In this document: piece by piece, positions 22,730 through 35,960 of the stretch
Layout: the number at the start of each line of letters is the position of its first letter
Position numbering within the stretch: the first letter of the stretch is position 1
From: Cannabis sativa
Taxonomy: Eukaryota > Streptophyta > Magnoliopsida > Rosales > Cannabaceae
Assembly: GCF_029168945.1 (NCBI RefSeq)
Contig: NC_083603.1
Coordinates: 48,494,406-48,558,405, forward strand
DNA: 64,000 nt
Direction: 5' to 3'
Notes under the pieces: generated by a model
The model's database searches: none
What the model was told of the DNA's origin: nothing
The model's input: only the letters and a program-made list of their open reading frames with translations
Program-made: the position numbers and the translations under genes

Positions 22730-23465
22730 CTCAAAGCTCAATGATCCACACTCAAATTAAAGTAGTGAAGAAAAAATTGATTACAAACGAAGAGAGACAG
22801 ACTCATAATCTTTAAAGAGTAGTATGAAATAGTTAATGTACTAAGTTCGAGAAAGAGAGATTAATAAAGAAACAGTAAGAAATAGCATATATGACGAAGA
22901 ATATTATGCATATAAACAAATAAGATGAAAATCATGATTTGAAAACGACCAGCACCAAATATAAACTAACAGGATGAAAATCAAATCAGGAAAGAATGAA
23001 AAACACAAAGCTCAATGATTCACACTCAAACCAAAGTAGTGAAAAAAAGAAATCGATTACAAACGGAGAGAGACAACTTCATAATCTTGGAATTAAGGAA
23101 GTAAACAGGATTAAAGATTCATAGCAGTTAAGTAAAACAGTAATTGAAGAGTATTATGAAATAGTTAATGTAACAAGTTCAAGAAAGAGAGATTAATAAA
23201 GAAACAGTAAGAAATAACATATATGACTAAGAACATTATGCATACAAACAAACAAGATGAAAATCATGATTTGAAAGCGATCAGCACCAAATATAAACAA
23301 ACATGATGAAAATCAAATCACCATTGAAAACAAGTATAAGGAAGAAAAAAAGAAAACAACAAACTACTCATAAACCCTAAATCATAAGCTGCTCAATGAT
23401 CCACACTCAAACCAAAGTAGTAAAAAAAAATCGATTACAAAGGCAGAAAGACATACTCATAATGG
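22730..23465. repeat. Tandem repeat of about 290 bp (2 full copies and a partial third)
   Basis: The unit begins CTCAATGATCCACACTCAAA. Copies start near 22737, 23009 and 23392. Shared landmarks include ATTAATAAAGAAACAGTAAG and GATGAAAATCATGATTTGAAA. The second copy carries a small internal insertion. No coding potential. Confidence 0.75.
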
Positions 23466-23544
23466 TGCCGCGGGATCATCACTTGATTTTATATACTGTT
23501 TGATTTTATCACCATTAATTTGACCAACCATGGTCGCTGGTATA

Positions 23545-25689
23545 TGTAACGCCCGTACTTTTATTAAAATATTAATTTTATTTACAAGCGTTAAACGCGG
23601 AAAATCATAATGTCGCATTTTTATTTAATACTTGAAAATGTTCACAACTGGCCAGTTTTCGTAAAAATAAAACATAATAATTAATAACTAAAATAATTGC
23701 GACATAAGTTTAATAACGTAAATTAATAAACAGAGCGCCCTAGACCGCCCGCAGTTATATGGCCCTCACCGAGTTCACACACACAAGCATCCAAAGTTCC
23801 ACTCGCCACCGGCTTTCTAAACTTTCAGTTACCTTGGTCTGCACATGGTAATTTGATAAGGGTGAGTTACTAAACTCAGTAAGGAAATGTGTGTCAGGTA
23901 GTCACATAAATAAAAACAAAACTTAATTAAAATGCACATGTAAATATTTAGGCAGATAGCAAAACATAAACTTAATCATATCACTAGTCACTAATAATTA
24001 GGTTCTAAGCTAAATCACATAATAATGATTATGCCCGAGTCCAATTTTGGCAAATAAACTCGAGCTATTGGACTAAATGGCGGAGGGTCACATAAATTAT
24101 AATCTGCCTAATTTAAATAATGCAAAACTACTATACATTATTTAAATAACATAACAATCATAACTAAATAATGTGAATCTTATAAACACACTATTTACAT
24201 ACATACTTAAATAACATGAATCTTATAAACATATTATTTAAATATATACCTTTAGCAATGGCCATGCTCTAATACTGTAAACATACATAAATAACATGAA
24301 TCTTATAAACATATTATTTAAATATATATTATACAGTACAATAAATAACAAACAATAAAGAGTCAGGCAGAAGACCTTAGTTAACTTCCCTTTTATTATT
24401 CCCACTCTTCCTATGAATGTTATTACATACAGAAAACTTATATTTTTTTCTACTTAATTTCCTTACCTCGAACGTGGAGTCCTAGCCTTGATTGCAACAG
24501 GAATGATCCTTGAAAAATAATTATCTTATGAAATACCTAAATTTCATACTTATTAATTAGAATTTATGATAATGGTATATGTATACGTATTACATATATA
24601 CATATATATATATATATAAAACATTAATCTTAAATCTACAAATAAAATGATACCTTAGACTCCAAAGAAAATTTAGTAGAACACCAAAAAGCTTGAATGT
24701 GAAAATGGAGTGGCGATGCGGATGTGATGAAATATATATATATATTTATATATATATGAGAAAGGATGATAGTGTTGATGTTGTAGAGAGATAATTAATG
24801 ATGGTAGACACAACAAGGACTTGGAGAGTCTTTGATGAAATAAGAAGACAATTTGAAATGAAAAGTATGAAAGATTATAACTTCTATTATGGACTAGAGG
24901 GTAGTAGCTTTGGTCTAAGATGAATGCAAGGAAAGTATAAAAAAAGTGACTTCGGCAGAGGACTTGGGCAAGAAAGAGAATAAAATTAGTTTGGCTTTTT
25001 GTGAGAAGATGTGTGAGTGATAGCTTCTATTTATAGGCCTCTACTAACCTTACCTAGCCGTAGTACTCAGGGTTAACACACACAAAAAAAAAAATATTTA
25101 AATACTCAACTAAAAAGCCATGATTTTCTCTTATTACTCGGTCAATAGAATTTCCTAGTGAGAGGCTATCCTATCATCTTTAGTTGTTGTTGGTTGAGAT
25201 ATTTACTCTCCAAAAATTCCCACGTGCTCCTCTCCTTTAGACTAGGTTTGGTTTATTTAAAATTTGAATGTACTTATTGATTTTTCATGCACACATTGCA
25301 CACTGCTCCATAACTTCTTTTACCTCACATAATTTATTCCTTAAATGCAAATGACATATAACTTACAAGAAATGGTCCATTAATACCCTTGACTGCCACG
25401 TGGTCCACTAACTATATCTACCTCTTCAAAATTTCTAAGTTAATAATTGAATTTTTCATGTTACATGTTCTAGGATTTTGAGCTACTAATTTAATTGTAA
25501 TATGCCAACATGAACCTAACAATGTAGACAAAGTTATAAAGGCCAAAACTTTAAATAAATGTCACCTGTTTATATAAAATATGGAAATATACTACTTTCT
25601 ATTATCACTAGCAAAGAATTGACATGCAAGAAAATTACTAGTCCAGGTCGAGATATCTAAGAATAGTAACATATATTTTGGTTATTACA
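23545..25689 (-). mobile_element. Solo gypsy LTR (2145 bp)
   Basis: Plus-strand ends are TGTAACGCCC and TTATTACA. Flanking perfect 5-bp duplications GTATA lie at 23540-23544 and 25690-25694. The terminus resembles the TGTAACACCC end of the chromovirus LTR at 28680, so I place it on the minus strand by analogy. It contains the AGTTACTAAACTCAGTAAGG-type segment (about 23866-23884) shared in style with those LTRs. No internal region remains. Confidence 0.85.
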
Positions 25690-25694
25690 GTATA

Positions 25695-26399
25695 AGATGA
25701 CAGACGCAAACGACATCAGTATATTAACGAAAGCTTTGCATCGGCAGTGCAAATTTTGATGTATAAGCGAATATTTAATATCAGTTCAACTATTAATAGG
25801 ATTTGTTTTATTATTATTTTATTATATATAAATAATATTTTATTATTTTAGTAAATAAAAATAAAAAGTCACCTATAAATTTTTCATAAACCAAGAATTT
25901 CAGTTATATAGGCACACTTTATATAAAATAGATATATATATATATATATATGATATGACACAAATACTAATTATTATTATTATTCACAAAAAAATCAGTA
26001 AAGTTTAAAAATACTAATTATTATTTATTTATTTATTTATTTTTTGTGGGGAGCTATACCAATTATTATACAACAGAGAGACTTTTTTTAATCTTCTTTA
26101 GCTCAGCAAAAAAATAATAAAAAAAAAACGTTTCTTTTATCAACACGTTAGAACATACAATCTCTTTCTATCAAGATATATATGTATTAGATGCAAATAC
26201 AACTAGCTAATAAGATTAATTTACATTTCTACCCCTAAAAGATGACTTAATTTCAAATAAATAAAAATAAAAATAAAATATTATTTTTCTGACAACAAAT
26301 TGCCATCAAGTTATTAAACCGACTCTAGCAAGTTATATTACCTACTGCTACAATTTAATTTTATTTGTCTCATATGAGGAATGTGAAACCTCAAACTCA
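25695..26399. other. Non-coding stretch with a Helitron 5'-end-like segment
   Basis: 25855-25932 resembles 21545-21620 (shared TTATATAGGCACACTTTATATAAA, here in shorter form) and would give a minus-strand TCTATTTTATAT start at 25932. The matching 3' hairpin/CTAG end was not found, so this may be a fragment. The rest is AT-rich, no gene. Confidence 0.45.
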
Positions 26400-26940
26400 A
26401 GTGAAGTTTTACATTAAGCCCCTATTATTATTTATTTATTACAGAATATGTGTAACCAGGACTTAATAATTGTATTATACTTATTAATTAATACCTTGTA
26501 GATGACGTGGCTTGTAATCACTCGAGTAATTCTATTTCTCATCAATTTATTTATATGTATTTACCACTTTTTCTGTATTTACCATTGTATTTTGTACAAC
26601 TTTTTTTATTATTATATTATTATTATTTATTACAAAATATAGAATAATACATTGTAGATGACGTGAACTGTAATTACTCAAACTAATTTTACAGTGATTG
26701 ATTCTATTCCTCATCAATTTATTTCTATATTTATAATAAGTATTCCTCATCACAACAATTTTTTTTACCGTTGTATTTTATTATTATATTATTATTTATT
26801 ACAGAATAGGGAAACAAAGTATAACCAGGACTTAATTGTATTGTACTTATTAATTAATACGTTGTAGATGACGTGGCTTGTAATTACTCAAGCTCATTTA
26901 ACAATGATTTCATTTCTCATCAGTAAGTATTTCTATTAAA
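26400..26940. repeat. ACGT-box repeat modules, left cluster
   Basis: Three modules each contain TTGTAGATGACGTG followed by (G)CTTGTAAT or AACTGTAATT (near 26500, 26655 and 26868), separated by AT-rich linkers with ATTATTATATTATTATT. The same modules occur six times at 59145-60320. No coding frame. Confidence 0.75.
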
Positions 26941-27514
26941 ACATAGCGTATTCCTTATGTGAGAGTATCACTTTTGCTCTTACAAGTAAAAGCATTTTTT
27001 TTTATAGCCTTTAATTTTTAATCCAATTGTAGTAAAATTTTGTAGTATCTTATCACATTGTTATTTATTTTTAACTCATCTATATTCTACCCACGTGATA
27101 TTTTTGGGTAACTGTAAGGAAAAGAAAAAAAATCCAGACTCATTTTTGCTGCCACCACCACCTCATTCACCGAAGTTGCCAACAAGGACACTACAATTAC
27201 ATTATTTTGGGAGCAGAGAACAATAGTGATTTCTACGTGGATGATTGTGAAGGATTCAAATATCAAACTTTGTGGGATTAAACCACTGTCAAAGTCATTC
27301 AATATTTAGATGTTGATTATCGACCGAACCAGCAAAAAAAGTAAATACATAAAAAAAGGGGGAATGTTAGTAGTTTCAAAGCAACAAAATATTTATATAG
27401 CTAAAATGGCATCAATGTCCTTCAAGTTTATGACTGGCTAGTTATTATAATTAAATTATACTTATGTATGTATGTATGTATGTATGTATGTATGTATGTA
27501 TGTATGTATGTATG

Positions 27515-27545
<31 letters not shown>

Positions 27546-28674
27546 ATTCATCCCTTTATATTGATATTTATCATATATATAACATAAAATTTCCCTGCAG
27601 ATGTACAGATAGGTTATACGCAAAGATGAACACAAAAACTTGCTCACGATTTCCTTTTTATATAATTACCCGCACTTATTGAAAGCTATATAAATTATAT
27701 TGGGAGGATCAATAATTATCATTTATTATAGGGATATTTAGACTCAACACGATAATGTATTGCTCTTTTCCATTGAATGTAAGTATGAAAATTTTCTGAT
27801 GATCATGATGTGTTGGAGACGGTGGCTATCAAGAGCCTTTTGGGGATGATGAAAAAAACAAAATAAAATAAACTTATACTCTGTAAAATAAGCATCTGAG
27901 AAGTTTATTTTGATTTTGGAAAAAATCCCACTAACTTCTTTAATAAAGTCAATTTTTTTTTAAAAAAAATAAATAATATTAACATTATTAATGTATGTAT
28001 TGTATGTTCACGAACTCATTTTAATTTTATATCTCTCACTATCTTAACCAATCAAAAATAAAAAAAAAAATGCTCTCATAGATGAGAGCAAAAGTAATGC
28101 TCTCACTTACTAAAAATCCTTAATATATATATATATATATATCTTTACACTTTATAATTGAATAATTAACATTTTTTTTATGAATGTTCCACACTACTTA
28201 ATCTTACCCTTAAAATATAAAGTTTGTTAAAAAATTTATCTAAAATTCAACAATTACATAAGGCTCTTTTGTTAGGTTATATTTCTTCTTTTTTTTTTTA
28301 ATCTAAATTGATTTTTTGTAAAAATAATTCATATTTAATTCGCATAATTAGTTTTAAAATTTAATTTCTTTTTTTAATTTTCTTAATAATTCAAATGATT
28401 TTTAAGATCTAAATTAACATTTTAAAATTTACTAAAAAATACTAATTTTTTTTTTCATTTTCGTTTTGAGGAGGTTCGATTCGATAGTTATCAAAGTTTC
28501 GGAGAGAAAAGTAGCTAATTTACAAAGACTTGTCAACATATAAATGGAATAATGAGACAAAATATAATAGAATGACTAGATTCATATAAATATAAAAGTT
28601 TACGAGAAACTATGTCATTTTAAATCATAATGTACATTGTTGACCTCAAAAATTAATCAACCGACAGTGGGGCC
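26941..28674. other. AT-rich non-coding stretch
   Basis: No recognised gene. A minus-strand 71-codon frame at 27087-27302 does not resemble a family I know and is not called. Homopolymer runs and TA-repeats are frequent (for example 28122-28141). Confidence 0.4.
27464..27546. repeat. (TATG)n microsatellite
   Basis: About 20 tetranucleotide units of TATG with one TATA interruption near 27517. Frames through it are repeat artefacts (MYVC, IHTY). Confidence 0.95.
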
Positions 28675-28679
28675 GTATA

Positions 28680-31014
28680 TGTAACACCCTAACTAACATA
28701 GGCGTATTACGTGATTTTTAAACATGCTGTGCAGCTCGTTGCTAATCAACGAGGTTTATGGAAAAACGTGATTAATTAAAATTTTGCTTTTTAATTAAAC
28801 TTATAAAACAATATTACAAAAGACTCGGGATCCCGATTATAAAATCATTTACAAAAAGATTTAACTGTTACATAAAATAAAAGTCGTCTAACGACCAGTT
28901 CCAAAAATCAGCCTCGCTGTCCCGATGATCGTACGCTCCAGGCCTAACCGCCCCGACATGTACAATCTTCACAAGCTCGCTCACGGTCCATCAGCTTTAG
29001 CCTTGCCTTTACCTACACATAAACGTAGATCTGTGAGTCGACAGACTCAGTAAGAAAAGCATAATAATACTCATACATAATCCCGGTTATGACCAGACGC
29101 CCATACCCCTGATCATAACCCTAACTGCCGTGTCCAACACGATACTGAGTCCCGCTACTGCCGTGTCCAACACGCATCGAGCCACTACTGCCATGTCCAA
29201 CATGGTACTGAGTTCTGAACGTTCATAGGGACGGTACTATTGACACGTAACAACTTTGATCGGTCGAACCGGTCATACTCCGCCGCCGGTCATACTCCAC
29301 TGTACCGACGTGTTACTATATCCTCCCGATCGGTCGAACCGGTCATACTCCGCCGCTGGTCATACTCCAGCACGTACCGACGGGATACGTCAATAGTACG
29401 GAACCACCAACCAAGTGTCGACTGATCGGTCAAACCGGTCATACTCCGCCGTCGGTCATACTCCACTCGTACCGACGTGACAGGGTTGGATGGTTCGAAG
29501 CCAACAGACATAACTAATGTAATCTAATAGGCTTCCTACATGCACGCTAAACATGTAATCTACATATGCATACCGTTATACTAATCTTACTCGGATTCCG
29601 AATTCGGGTGTGGCCAACTGACTGGAACTTTAGCTGAGCGGCGGATTACAGGCTCCTAAACCATAAAAATCACAACACTATAAGTGACACGCTAAATCAC
29701 TTCCCGGGGACTTAAACTAGGAACTAAAAGTTTCCCTATCGATAAAAAGCATGGAAATACCCCCTAAAACATAAAAACGAGGAAAAACACGGGTTCTGAA
29801 AATTCCCCAACCGGTAGACTGGTTGCCCAACCGAAATTCCGGTTCTGGGAAATTTAGGACCCTCATCCGGAATTCCGGATGCACAACCGGAATTCCGGTT
29901 CCTCGCAGGCAGCAACAATCAAATTTTCATATCTTGCCCAAATCAACCCCAAATTGATTCCAACCTTCCAGACCTATTCCATATATCCCAAATAACATTT
30001 CCAAGGCATCAAACCTACCCAGAAACCACAAATACGAAAAATGCCATTAAAGCTCAAGCTTTGAGTTCTAAACTCAAACTTGAGCAAAACTACCTAGCAT
30101 GCAATCAAACCAACTTAATTCTACATAATCAAGCTTAACTAAGCCTCTGAAAACAATTAAAAACAATAGCAACATCACAGCAACACTTTCCCAACAATTT
30201 CTTCAAAATTCATAACTTTATACATGAAAATCTAACCAACTAGAACAAGGAACTCAAGCATGCTATACAATCTCATTAAACCTATTTATTTCAACATTTT
30301 AATCAAAGAACAACAACAACAATAACCAGCAGTAACAACACCAAAAACATCATGCATTTCACTCAATATTTCACTATTTTTTTCAAGAAAACAAAGGAGA
30401 ACAATTAGGAAATACATACCACAATCAAGAGTACCCAAAGTTATGAAGAATCTAGCTAGAAATTTGATGAAAAACCCAGCCTTTGAATCCCATGCACCCA
30501 GCCGAAATAGAGAGAGAATTTGAGAGAGTTTTCTATTTTCTAACTTTGTATTTTTTTGTAAAAATGAATAAATGAAAATAAAAGCCACTTATCAATTTAA
30601 TTCAGCCAACTAATAATCAAATAAACATTTATTTTCCATTTCATAAAATCACAAAAGACAAAAAGTCATTGGGGCAAAAAGACCATTTTGCCCCTCCATA
30701 CTAAAATCACATAAAAATCACTAAAAGGGTATTTTTGGGAACTTCTAAATTCCCGGCCATTCCCGACATTCCCAATGTCCAATAAACCGTCCCAAACTAA
30801 TAACATGCTAAGTTGTGATTTCTACTGAGCCAAACGCCGAGTTCCAAAATACCGGGCACCGGAAATGCAAAATATGCAAACTACTGAATAACATAACCAT
30901 GCATTTCTGAATTCCATAAATAACAGTATAATAAATTATTTAAATAGCTATAAATAATTTCATAAATAATCATGATTAACTGCTAATTTCCAAATTAACT
31001 AAGCGGGCTTTACA
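28680..31014 (-). repeat. 3' LTR (in element orientation) of the chromovirus, 2335 bp
   Basis: Plus-strand ends TGTAACACCC and GGGCTTTACA. Contains two internal tandem arrays: three units with CCGTGTCCAACACG (about 29122-29215) and three units with GATCGGTCGAACCGGTC (about 29258-29482). Two perfect palindromes centred on GGAATTCC lie at 29864-29881 and 29885-29900. Confidence 0.93.
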
Positions 31015-34000
31015 ACTATCCCCCCTTAAAAGGATTTCGTCCCCGAAATCTAACCTGAATAACTCTGGATATTGAGCTCTCATATCTGACTCTAGCTCCC
31101 AGATGGCTTTCTCCACCTTGCTGTTTCTCCAGAGAATCTTGACCAATGCTATGGTCTTATTCCGAAGGACTTTATCCTTTCTATCCAGGATCTGCACTGG
31201 CTGTTCTTCATAAGTCATGTCTGGCTGTAGCTCAAGACTCTCATAACTGAGTATATGAGAGGGATCTGAAACGTATTTTCTCAACATCGAGACATGGAAT
31301 ACGTTGTGAACTGCTGATAAGGCTGGAGGCAATGCTAACCGATATGCCACTTGACCTATCTTCTCGAGAATCTCGAAAGGTCCTGTAAATCTAGGGCATA
31401 ACTTGCCTCTTTTCCCAAAACGTTTAATCCCCTTCATCGGAGATACCCGTAAAAACACATGTTCCCCTACTTGGAACTCAACATCTCTGCGTTTCGGATC
31501 TGCGTAACTCTTCTGTCTGCTCTGTGAGGCAAGCATTCTAGCTTTTATCTTCTCTATTGCCTCATTGGTCCGCTGCACTGACTCTGGACCTAGGTATTTT
31601 CTCTCCCCTGTCTCATCCCAGTGGATAGGGGATCTACATTTCCTACCGTATAATAGTTCATAGGGAGCCATCCCTATCGTACTCTGATAACTGTTGTTGT
31701 AAGAAAATTCTATCAACGGTAGATACTTATTCCATGAGCCTTCAAAGTCCATAACACAGGCTCTCAACATGTCCTCCAATATCTGAATTGTCCTTTCGGA
31801 CTGACCATCTGTCTGAGGATGGAATGCTGTACTGAATTTCAACTTTGTACCCATTGCCTGTTGCAAACTTTGCCAAAATTTGGAGGTAAACTTCGGATCC
31901 CTGTCCGAAACTATAGACTTCGGTACTCCGTGAAGTCTCACGATCTCCCTAACATACAATTCTGCCAACTGATCCACTGTGAATGTTGTTCTAACCGGCA
32001 GAAAATGAGCACATTTCGTAAATCGATCCACCACTACCCAGATGGAATCAAATAAAGCCGTGGTCCTAGGTAACCCGACCACAAAATCCATCGTAATATC
32101 CTCCCATTTTCATTCTGGTAGGGTTAGAGGCTGCAACAACCCTGCTGGTCTCTGATGTTCAGCCTTAATCTGCTGACAAGTGAGGCATCTGGATACGAAT
32201 TCTACCAAATTCTTCTTCATACCGCTCCACCAGAAGTACGGTTTCAAATCTTGGTACATCTTAGTGGTGCCGGGATGCAGAGAATACGCGGTAGAATGAG
32301 CCTCCTCAAAGATCTCATTCCTAAGTTCCACACTATTCAGAACACAAACCCTGGCTTTATACAAAAGCATCCCACTGTCTGACACTGAAAAGTCCTTGGC
32401 TTGACCAGCCAACACCTCATCTCGGACCTTTACTAACTCTGGATCCGTCATCTGAGCGACTTTTATTCTTTCCAACAGATCAGATTGCAGCGTTAAGTTG
32501 TGAAGCTGACCTACCACAAACTCAATGCTGGATCTAACCATATCCTCTGCTAGCTGAGGTGAGATCTGAACCATACTAGCTACTTGCCCGGGACCCTTTC
32601 TGCTCAGGGCATCGGCCACTACATTGGCCTTTCCGGGATGATAGAGGATTTCACAATCGTAATCCTTCACTAATTCCAACCAACGCCTTTGTCTCATATT
32701 CAAATCCTTCTGAGTAAAGAAATACTTGAGACTTTTATGGTCGGTATAGATCTCACACTTCTCCCCGTAAAGGTAATGCCGCCAAATTTTCAATGCAAAA
32801 ACCATTGCGGCCAACTCTAGGTCATGAGTCGGGTATCGCTGTTCATAATCCTTTAACTGACGGGAAGCATAAGCGATGACCCGATCGGCTTGCATCAATA
32901 CACACCCCAAACCCTGTTTGGATGCGTCGCAATATACTACAAACTTCTCCTTGTCCGAAGGCAAAGCTAGTACTGGAGCGGTAATCAACCTCTGTTTTAG
33001 CTCCTGAAAACTAGCTTCGCACTTGTCTGACCAAATAAATCGCTGATTCTTCTTTGTAAGCTCGGTTAGGGGCATTGAAATTTTAGAGAACCCTTCGACG
33101 AACCTACGGTAGTACCCAGCTAAACCCAAGAAGCTTCTGATCTCTGTCACTGTCTTCGGTCTCGGCCAATCCCTGACGGATTCAATCTTCCCGGGATCCA
33201 CCTTGATCCCATCTTTGCTCACAATGTGCCCTAGGAAGGACACCTGAGATAGCCAGAACTCACATTTCTTGAACTTGGCATAAAGCTTATGTTCTCGAAG
33301 CCGTTGCAGCACCATCAGAAGATGTAACTCATGCTCCTCTTCTGATTGAGAGTACACGAGGATGTCGTCGATAAACACAATCACACAGATATCGAGGAAA
33401 TCCTTGAATACTCTATTCATCAGGTCCATGAATGCTGCAGGAGCATTGGTTAGTTCGAATGACATAACCAGAAATTCGTAATGTCCATACCTAGTGCGGA
33501 AAGGCGTCTTCGGAATGTCCTCCTCTCGGATTCTCAACTGATGATAACCCGAACGGAGATCAATCTTAGAAAAGACCGTCTTCCCCTGAAGCTGATCGAA
33601 CAAATCATCGATCCTAGGTAATGGATATTTATTCTTCACCGTTAGCTTGTTCAACTCCCTGTAGTCGATGCACATCCTCATAGATCCATCCTTCTTCTTG
33701 ACGAATAAAACCGGGGCTCCCCAGGGTGACACACTGGGCCGAATGAACCCTATGTCAAGCAACCCTTGGAGCTGAATCTTTAATTCCTTAAGTTCAGCTG
33801 GAGCCATTCTATATGGGGCTTTGGAAACCGGTTCCACCCCTGGTGCCAAGTCTATCACGAAATCAATCTCCCGCTGAGGTGGTAACCCTGGAAGTTCTTC
33901 GGGAAAAACATCCAAAAATTCCCGAACCACCCTGATGTCCTCTGGCCGAATGGAATCTGGCCGAGTGGTGTCCACCACCACGGCCAGAAACCCTAAGCAA

Positions 34001-34584
34001 CCGCCGTGCAACAATTCTCTAGCTGACATAGCCGAGATCACCGGGATCCGAGATCCCTGAACTGAACCAACAAATACAAACGGTTCTTCACTTTCCGGTT
34101 GGAAGATCACCATCTTCCTTTTACAATCAATGCTCGCCGAATATTTAGATAGGAAATCCATTCCTAAAATAATATCGAATTCGACTAAACTCATCTCTAT
34201 CAGATCAGCACTTAACTCTCTACCATCTATCCTGATCGGCATAGACCTAAGCCACCTATTGGAGATAACCAATTCTCCGCCAGGTAACAGGGTTCCAAAC
34301 CCTGATTCATATCTATCATACGGTCTACCCAATTTACTAAAGACTCTGGCCGCCACATAAGAATGTGTAGCCCCAGAATCAAACAGCGCTGAATATAGCG
34401 AGTTGTTAATAGAAAGGTGACCTGTGACAACTGATGGGCTGGCATCTGCATCAGCCTGAGTGATAGCGAACACCCTGGCTGGAGTGGGTATCGCTGGAGC
34501 TCTCGGTGCCTCTGATCGGAGGCGGGGACGATCCCTCTTGAAGTGTCCGGCATGCCACAATGAAAGCATCCCCGACCTTTGCAC
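30976..34584 (-). pseudogene. Chromovirus pol: protease, RT, RNase H, integrase, chromodomain; one internal stop
   Basis: One frame from 34584 to 30976, interrupted by a TGA at 32112-32110 at the start of the integrase core. Protease has [10 protein letters not shown]. Reverse transcriptase has FIDD ([10 protein letters not shown]) near 33375-33350. RNase H has [11 protein letters not shown] near 32940. The integrase zinc region ends [13 protein letters not shown] near 32160. The core follows with MDFVVGLP (32091), VSDRDPKF and PQTDGQSERTIQ. The C-terminal 60 residues (YEEQPVQILDRKDK... to WELESDMR) look like a chromodomain, which in this group is thought to bias insertion toward modified chromatin. 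The stop replaces an expected tryptophan (TGG to TGA), so only this single change blocks pol. Confidence 0.9.
31015..31033 (-). other. Chromovirus polypurine tract
   Basis: Minus strand CCTTTTAAGGGGGGATAGT directly before the LTR TGTAAAGCCC end, preceded by the TTTCGGGGACGAAA motif typical of the pol/LTR junction in plant gypsy elements. Confidence 0.8.
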
Positions 34585-35728
34585 TCACCCCGATGGTGCC
34601 TCTTGCGGCTAGGGCACTCGGGATAGGAGAATCGGGTCTCGGCACCACCAGACGACTCCCTCTCGTTCGGTTCCCGTAACCTCTTGTTCGACTCGAGCCA
34701 CCGAAGCGGTGGGTGCTCTCTTCCTCCGATCAATGGCCGAACCACTACTCCCCCGCTAAAGCCCGATGCAGAGGGGTAGGAGCCCCGCCACTCACCGAGT
34801 ACCGGGCCGATTCCCGACATACACCCAACTGCGCCCTCAGCTCGCAGTGCCTTCTCCACCATCTGAGCATAGGTGGTGCTGTCGTCCGTGGTAATCATCA
34901 AGTCATGCCTGATCTTGGCATTCAACCCGTCCAGATACTTCTCCTTCTTGCTGAAGTCGGTCGGCACAATTCCCGAGGCTAACCTCGCCAACCGATCAAA
35001 CTGAGTCGTATACTCGGTGACGCTCATATTCTCACGCTGGGTCAGGTGAGTGAACTCTTTCCTCTTGGCGCTTCTGACCGCCTCGTTGTAGTACTTTGCG
35101 TTAAAGAGTTCCTGGAACCTTTCCCAGGTCATGGTGGTGACGTCATGGATCTGAGACACCATGTCCCACCAGACCAGAGCGTCCTCCTGGAACTGGAATG
35201 TGGCGCACACCACTCTGTCGTTACCGGTGACACCCATAAAGTTCAAAATCTTGGTAATCACCGTCAGCCACTGCTCGACTTTCATCACGTCCGGACCTCC
35301 CAGGAAAACTGGAGGTGCTTGCTTCCGGAACCGCTCATACAGAGGTTCCAATCTATGGGCCGCCACCACTATCTCGGCACAGGCGGCGGGCGGGTGCCAC
35401 CGGAACTACGGCACCGAAACCGCAGGAGCACCCCGTCGTCTCAACCTCTCGAATCTCGAGGTCTTGCTCTTCGATCCGGGCTTGCATCTCCGCAAACCGT
35501 AACTCCCACCCCGGGCTCCCCGATCGGCCGGGGAGCTCGGGCAGCCTGTGGTGGGTTCTCATCACCCCGACCACGAGCCCTGCCTCGGGGACCTCTACCT
35601 CGGCCCCTAACAGGTGGGGGAAACTGAGCTCCCTGACCTTGATTCGACCCCACTGAGTTGCCCTGACTCCTGGTGGTCCGCCTGGCGTCCATCTGATTAG
35701 AACCGCCTGCGAAACCAAGAGTTGGCAT
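34540..35728 (-). pseudogene. Chromovirus gag, spread over three frames by indels
   Basis: ATG at 35728 (MPTLGFAGG). An Arg/Gly-rich stretch follows in the first frame. A second frame (35718-35353) carries a coiled segment MQARIEEQDLEIR. A third (35369 to about 34540) carries the gag core (VFLGGPDVMKVEQWL, ALVWWDMV, NAKYYNEAVR). The zinc knuckle CFHCGMP is followed by another frame change into the pol frame, where GHFKRDRP has Arg in place of the last Cys. So at least three frameshifts separate the pieces. Either old decay or base-calling errors in this GC-rich region could explain it. Confidence 0.82.
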
Positions 35729-35960
35729 ATCAGGTCGTATTCAAGGAGAGCTTACTAATGCCGCTTAATTTGGAAATTTAAAAACGAAACATGCGCCTAT
35801 TCTACTATCAGGCTACTAACATGCTTCCTAACAGGCTTTTCTTTTTCATAACTGAATAAAATAAACTACTAAAGCAATAAAGGCTTACTGAACCGTGAAA
35901 CGAGCTAACCGCCGATGATGATTGTACATGTCGTGACGATCTTCGGAAGACAACACCGCG

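Noticed and set aside
27087..27302. 71-codon minus frame
   Set aside because: No recognised family, no supporting homologous copy or splice context; left uncalled.
27464..27546. CRISPR-like or coding repeat
   Set aside because: Simple tetranucleotide microsatellite without spacers.
30286..30588. 100-codon minus frame, repeated at 37593-37895
   Set aside because: Lies inside both LTRs of the chromovirus, so it recurs only because the LTR is duplicated; no protein motif.
35046..35656. Plus-strand frames of 113-193 codons
   Set aside because: Antisense shadows of the GC-rich gag region of the minus-strand chromovirus.
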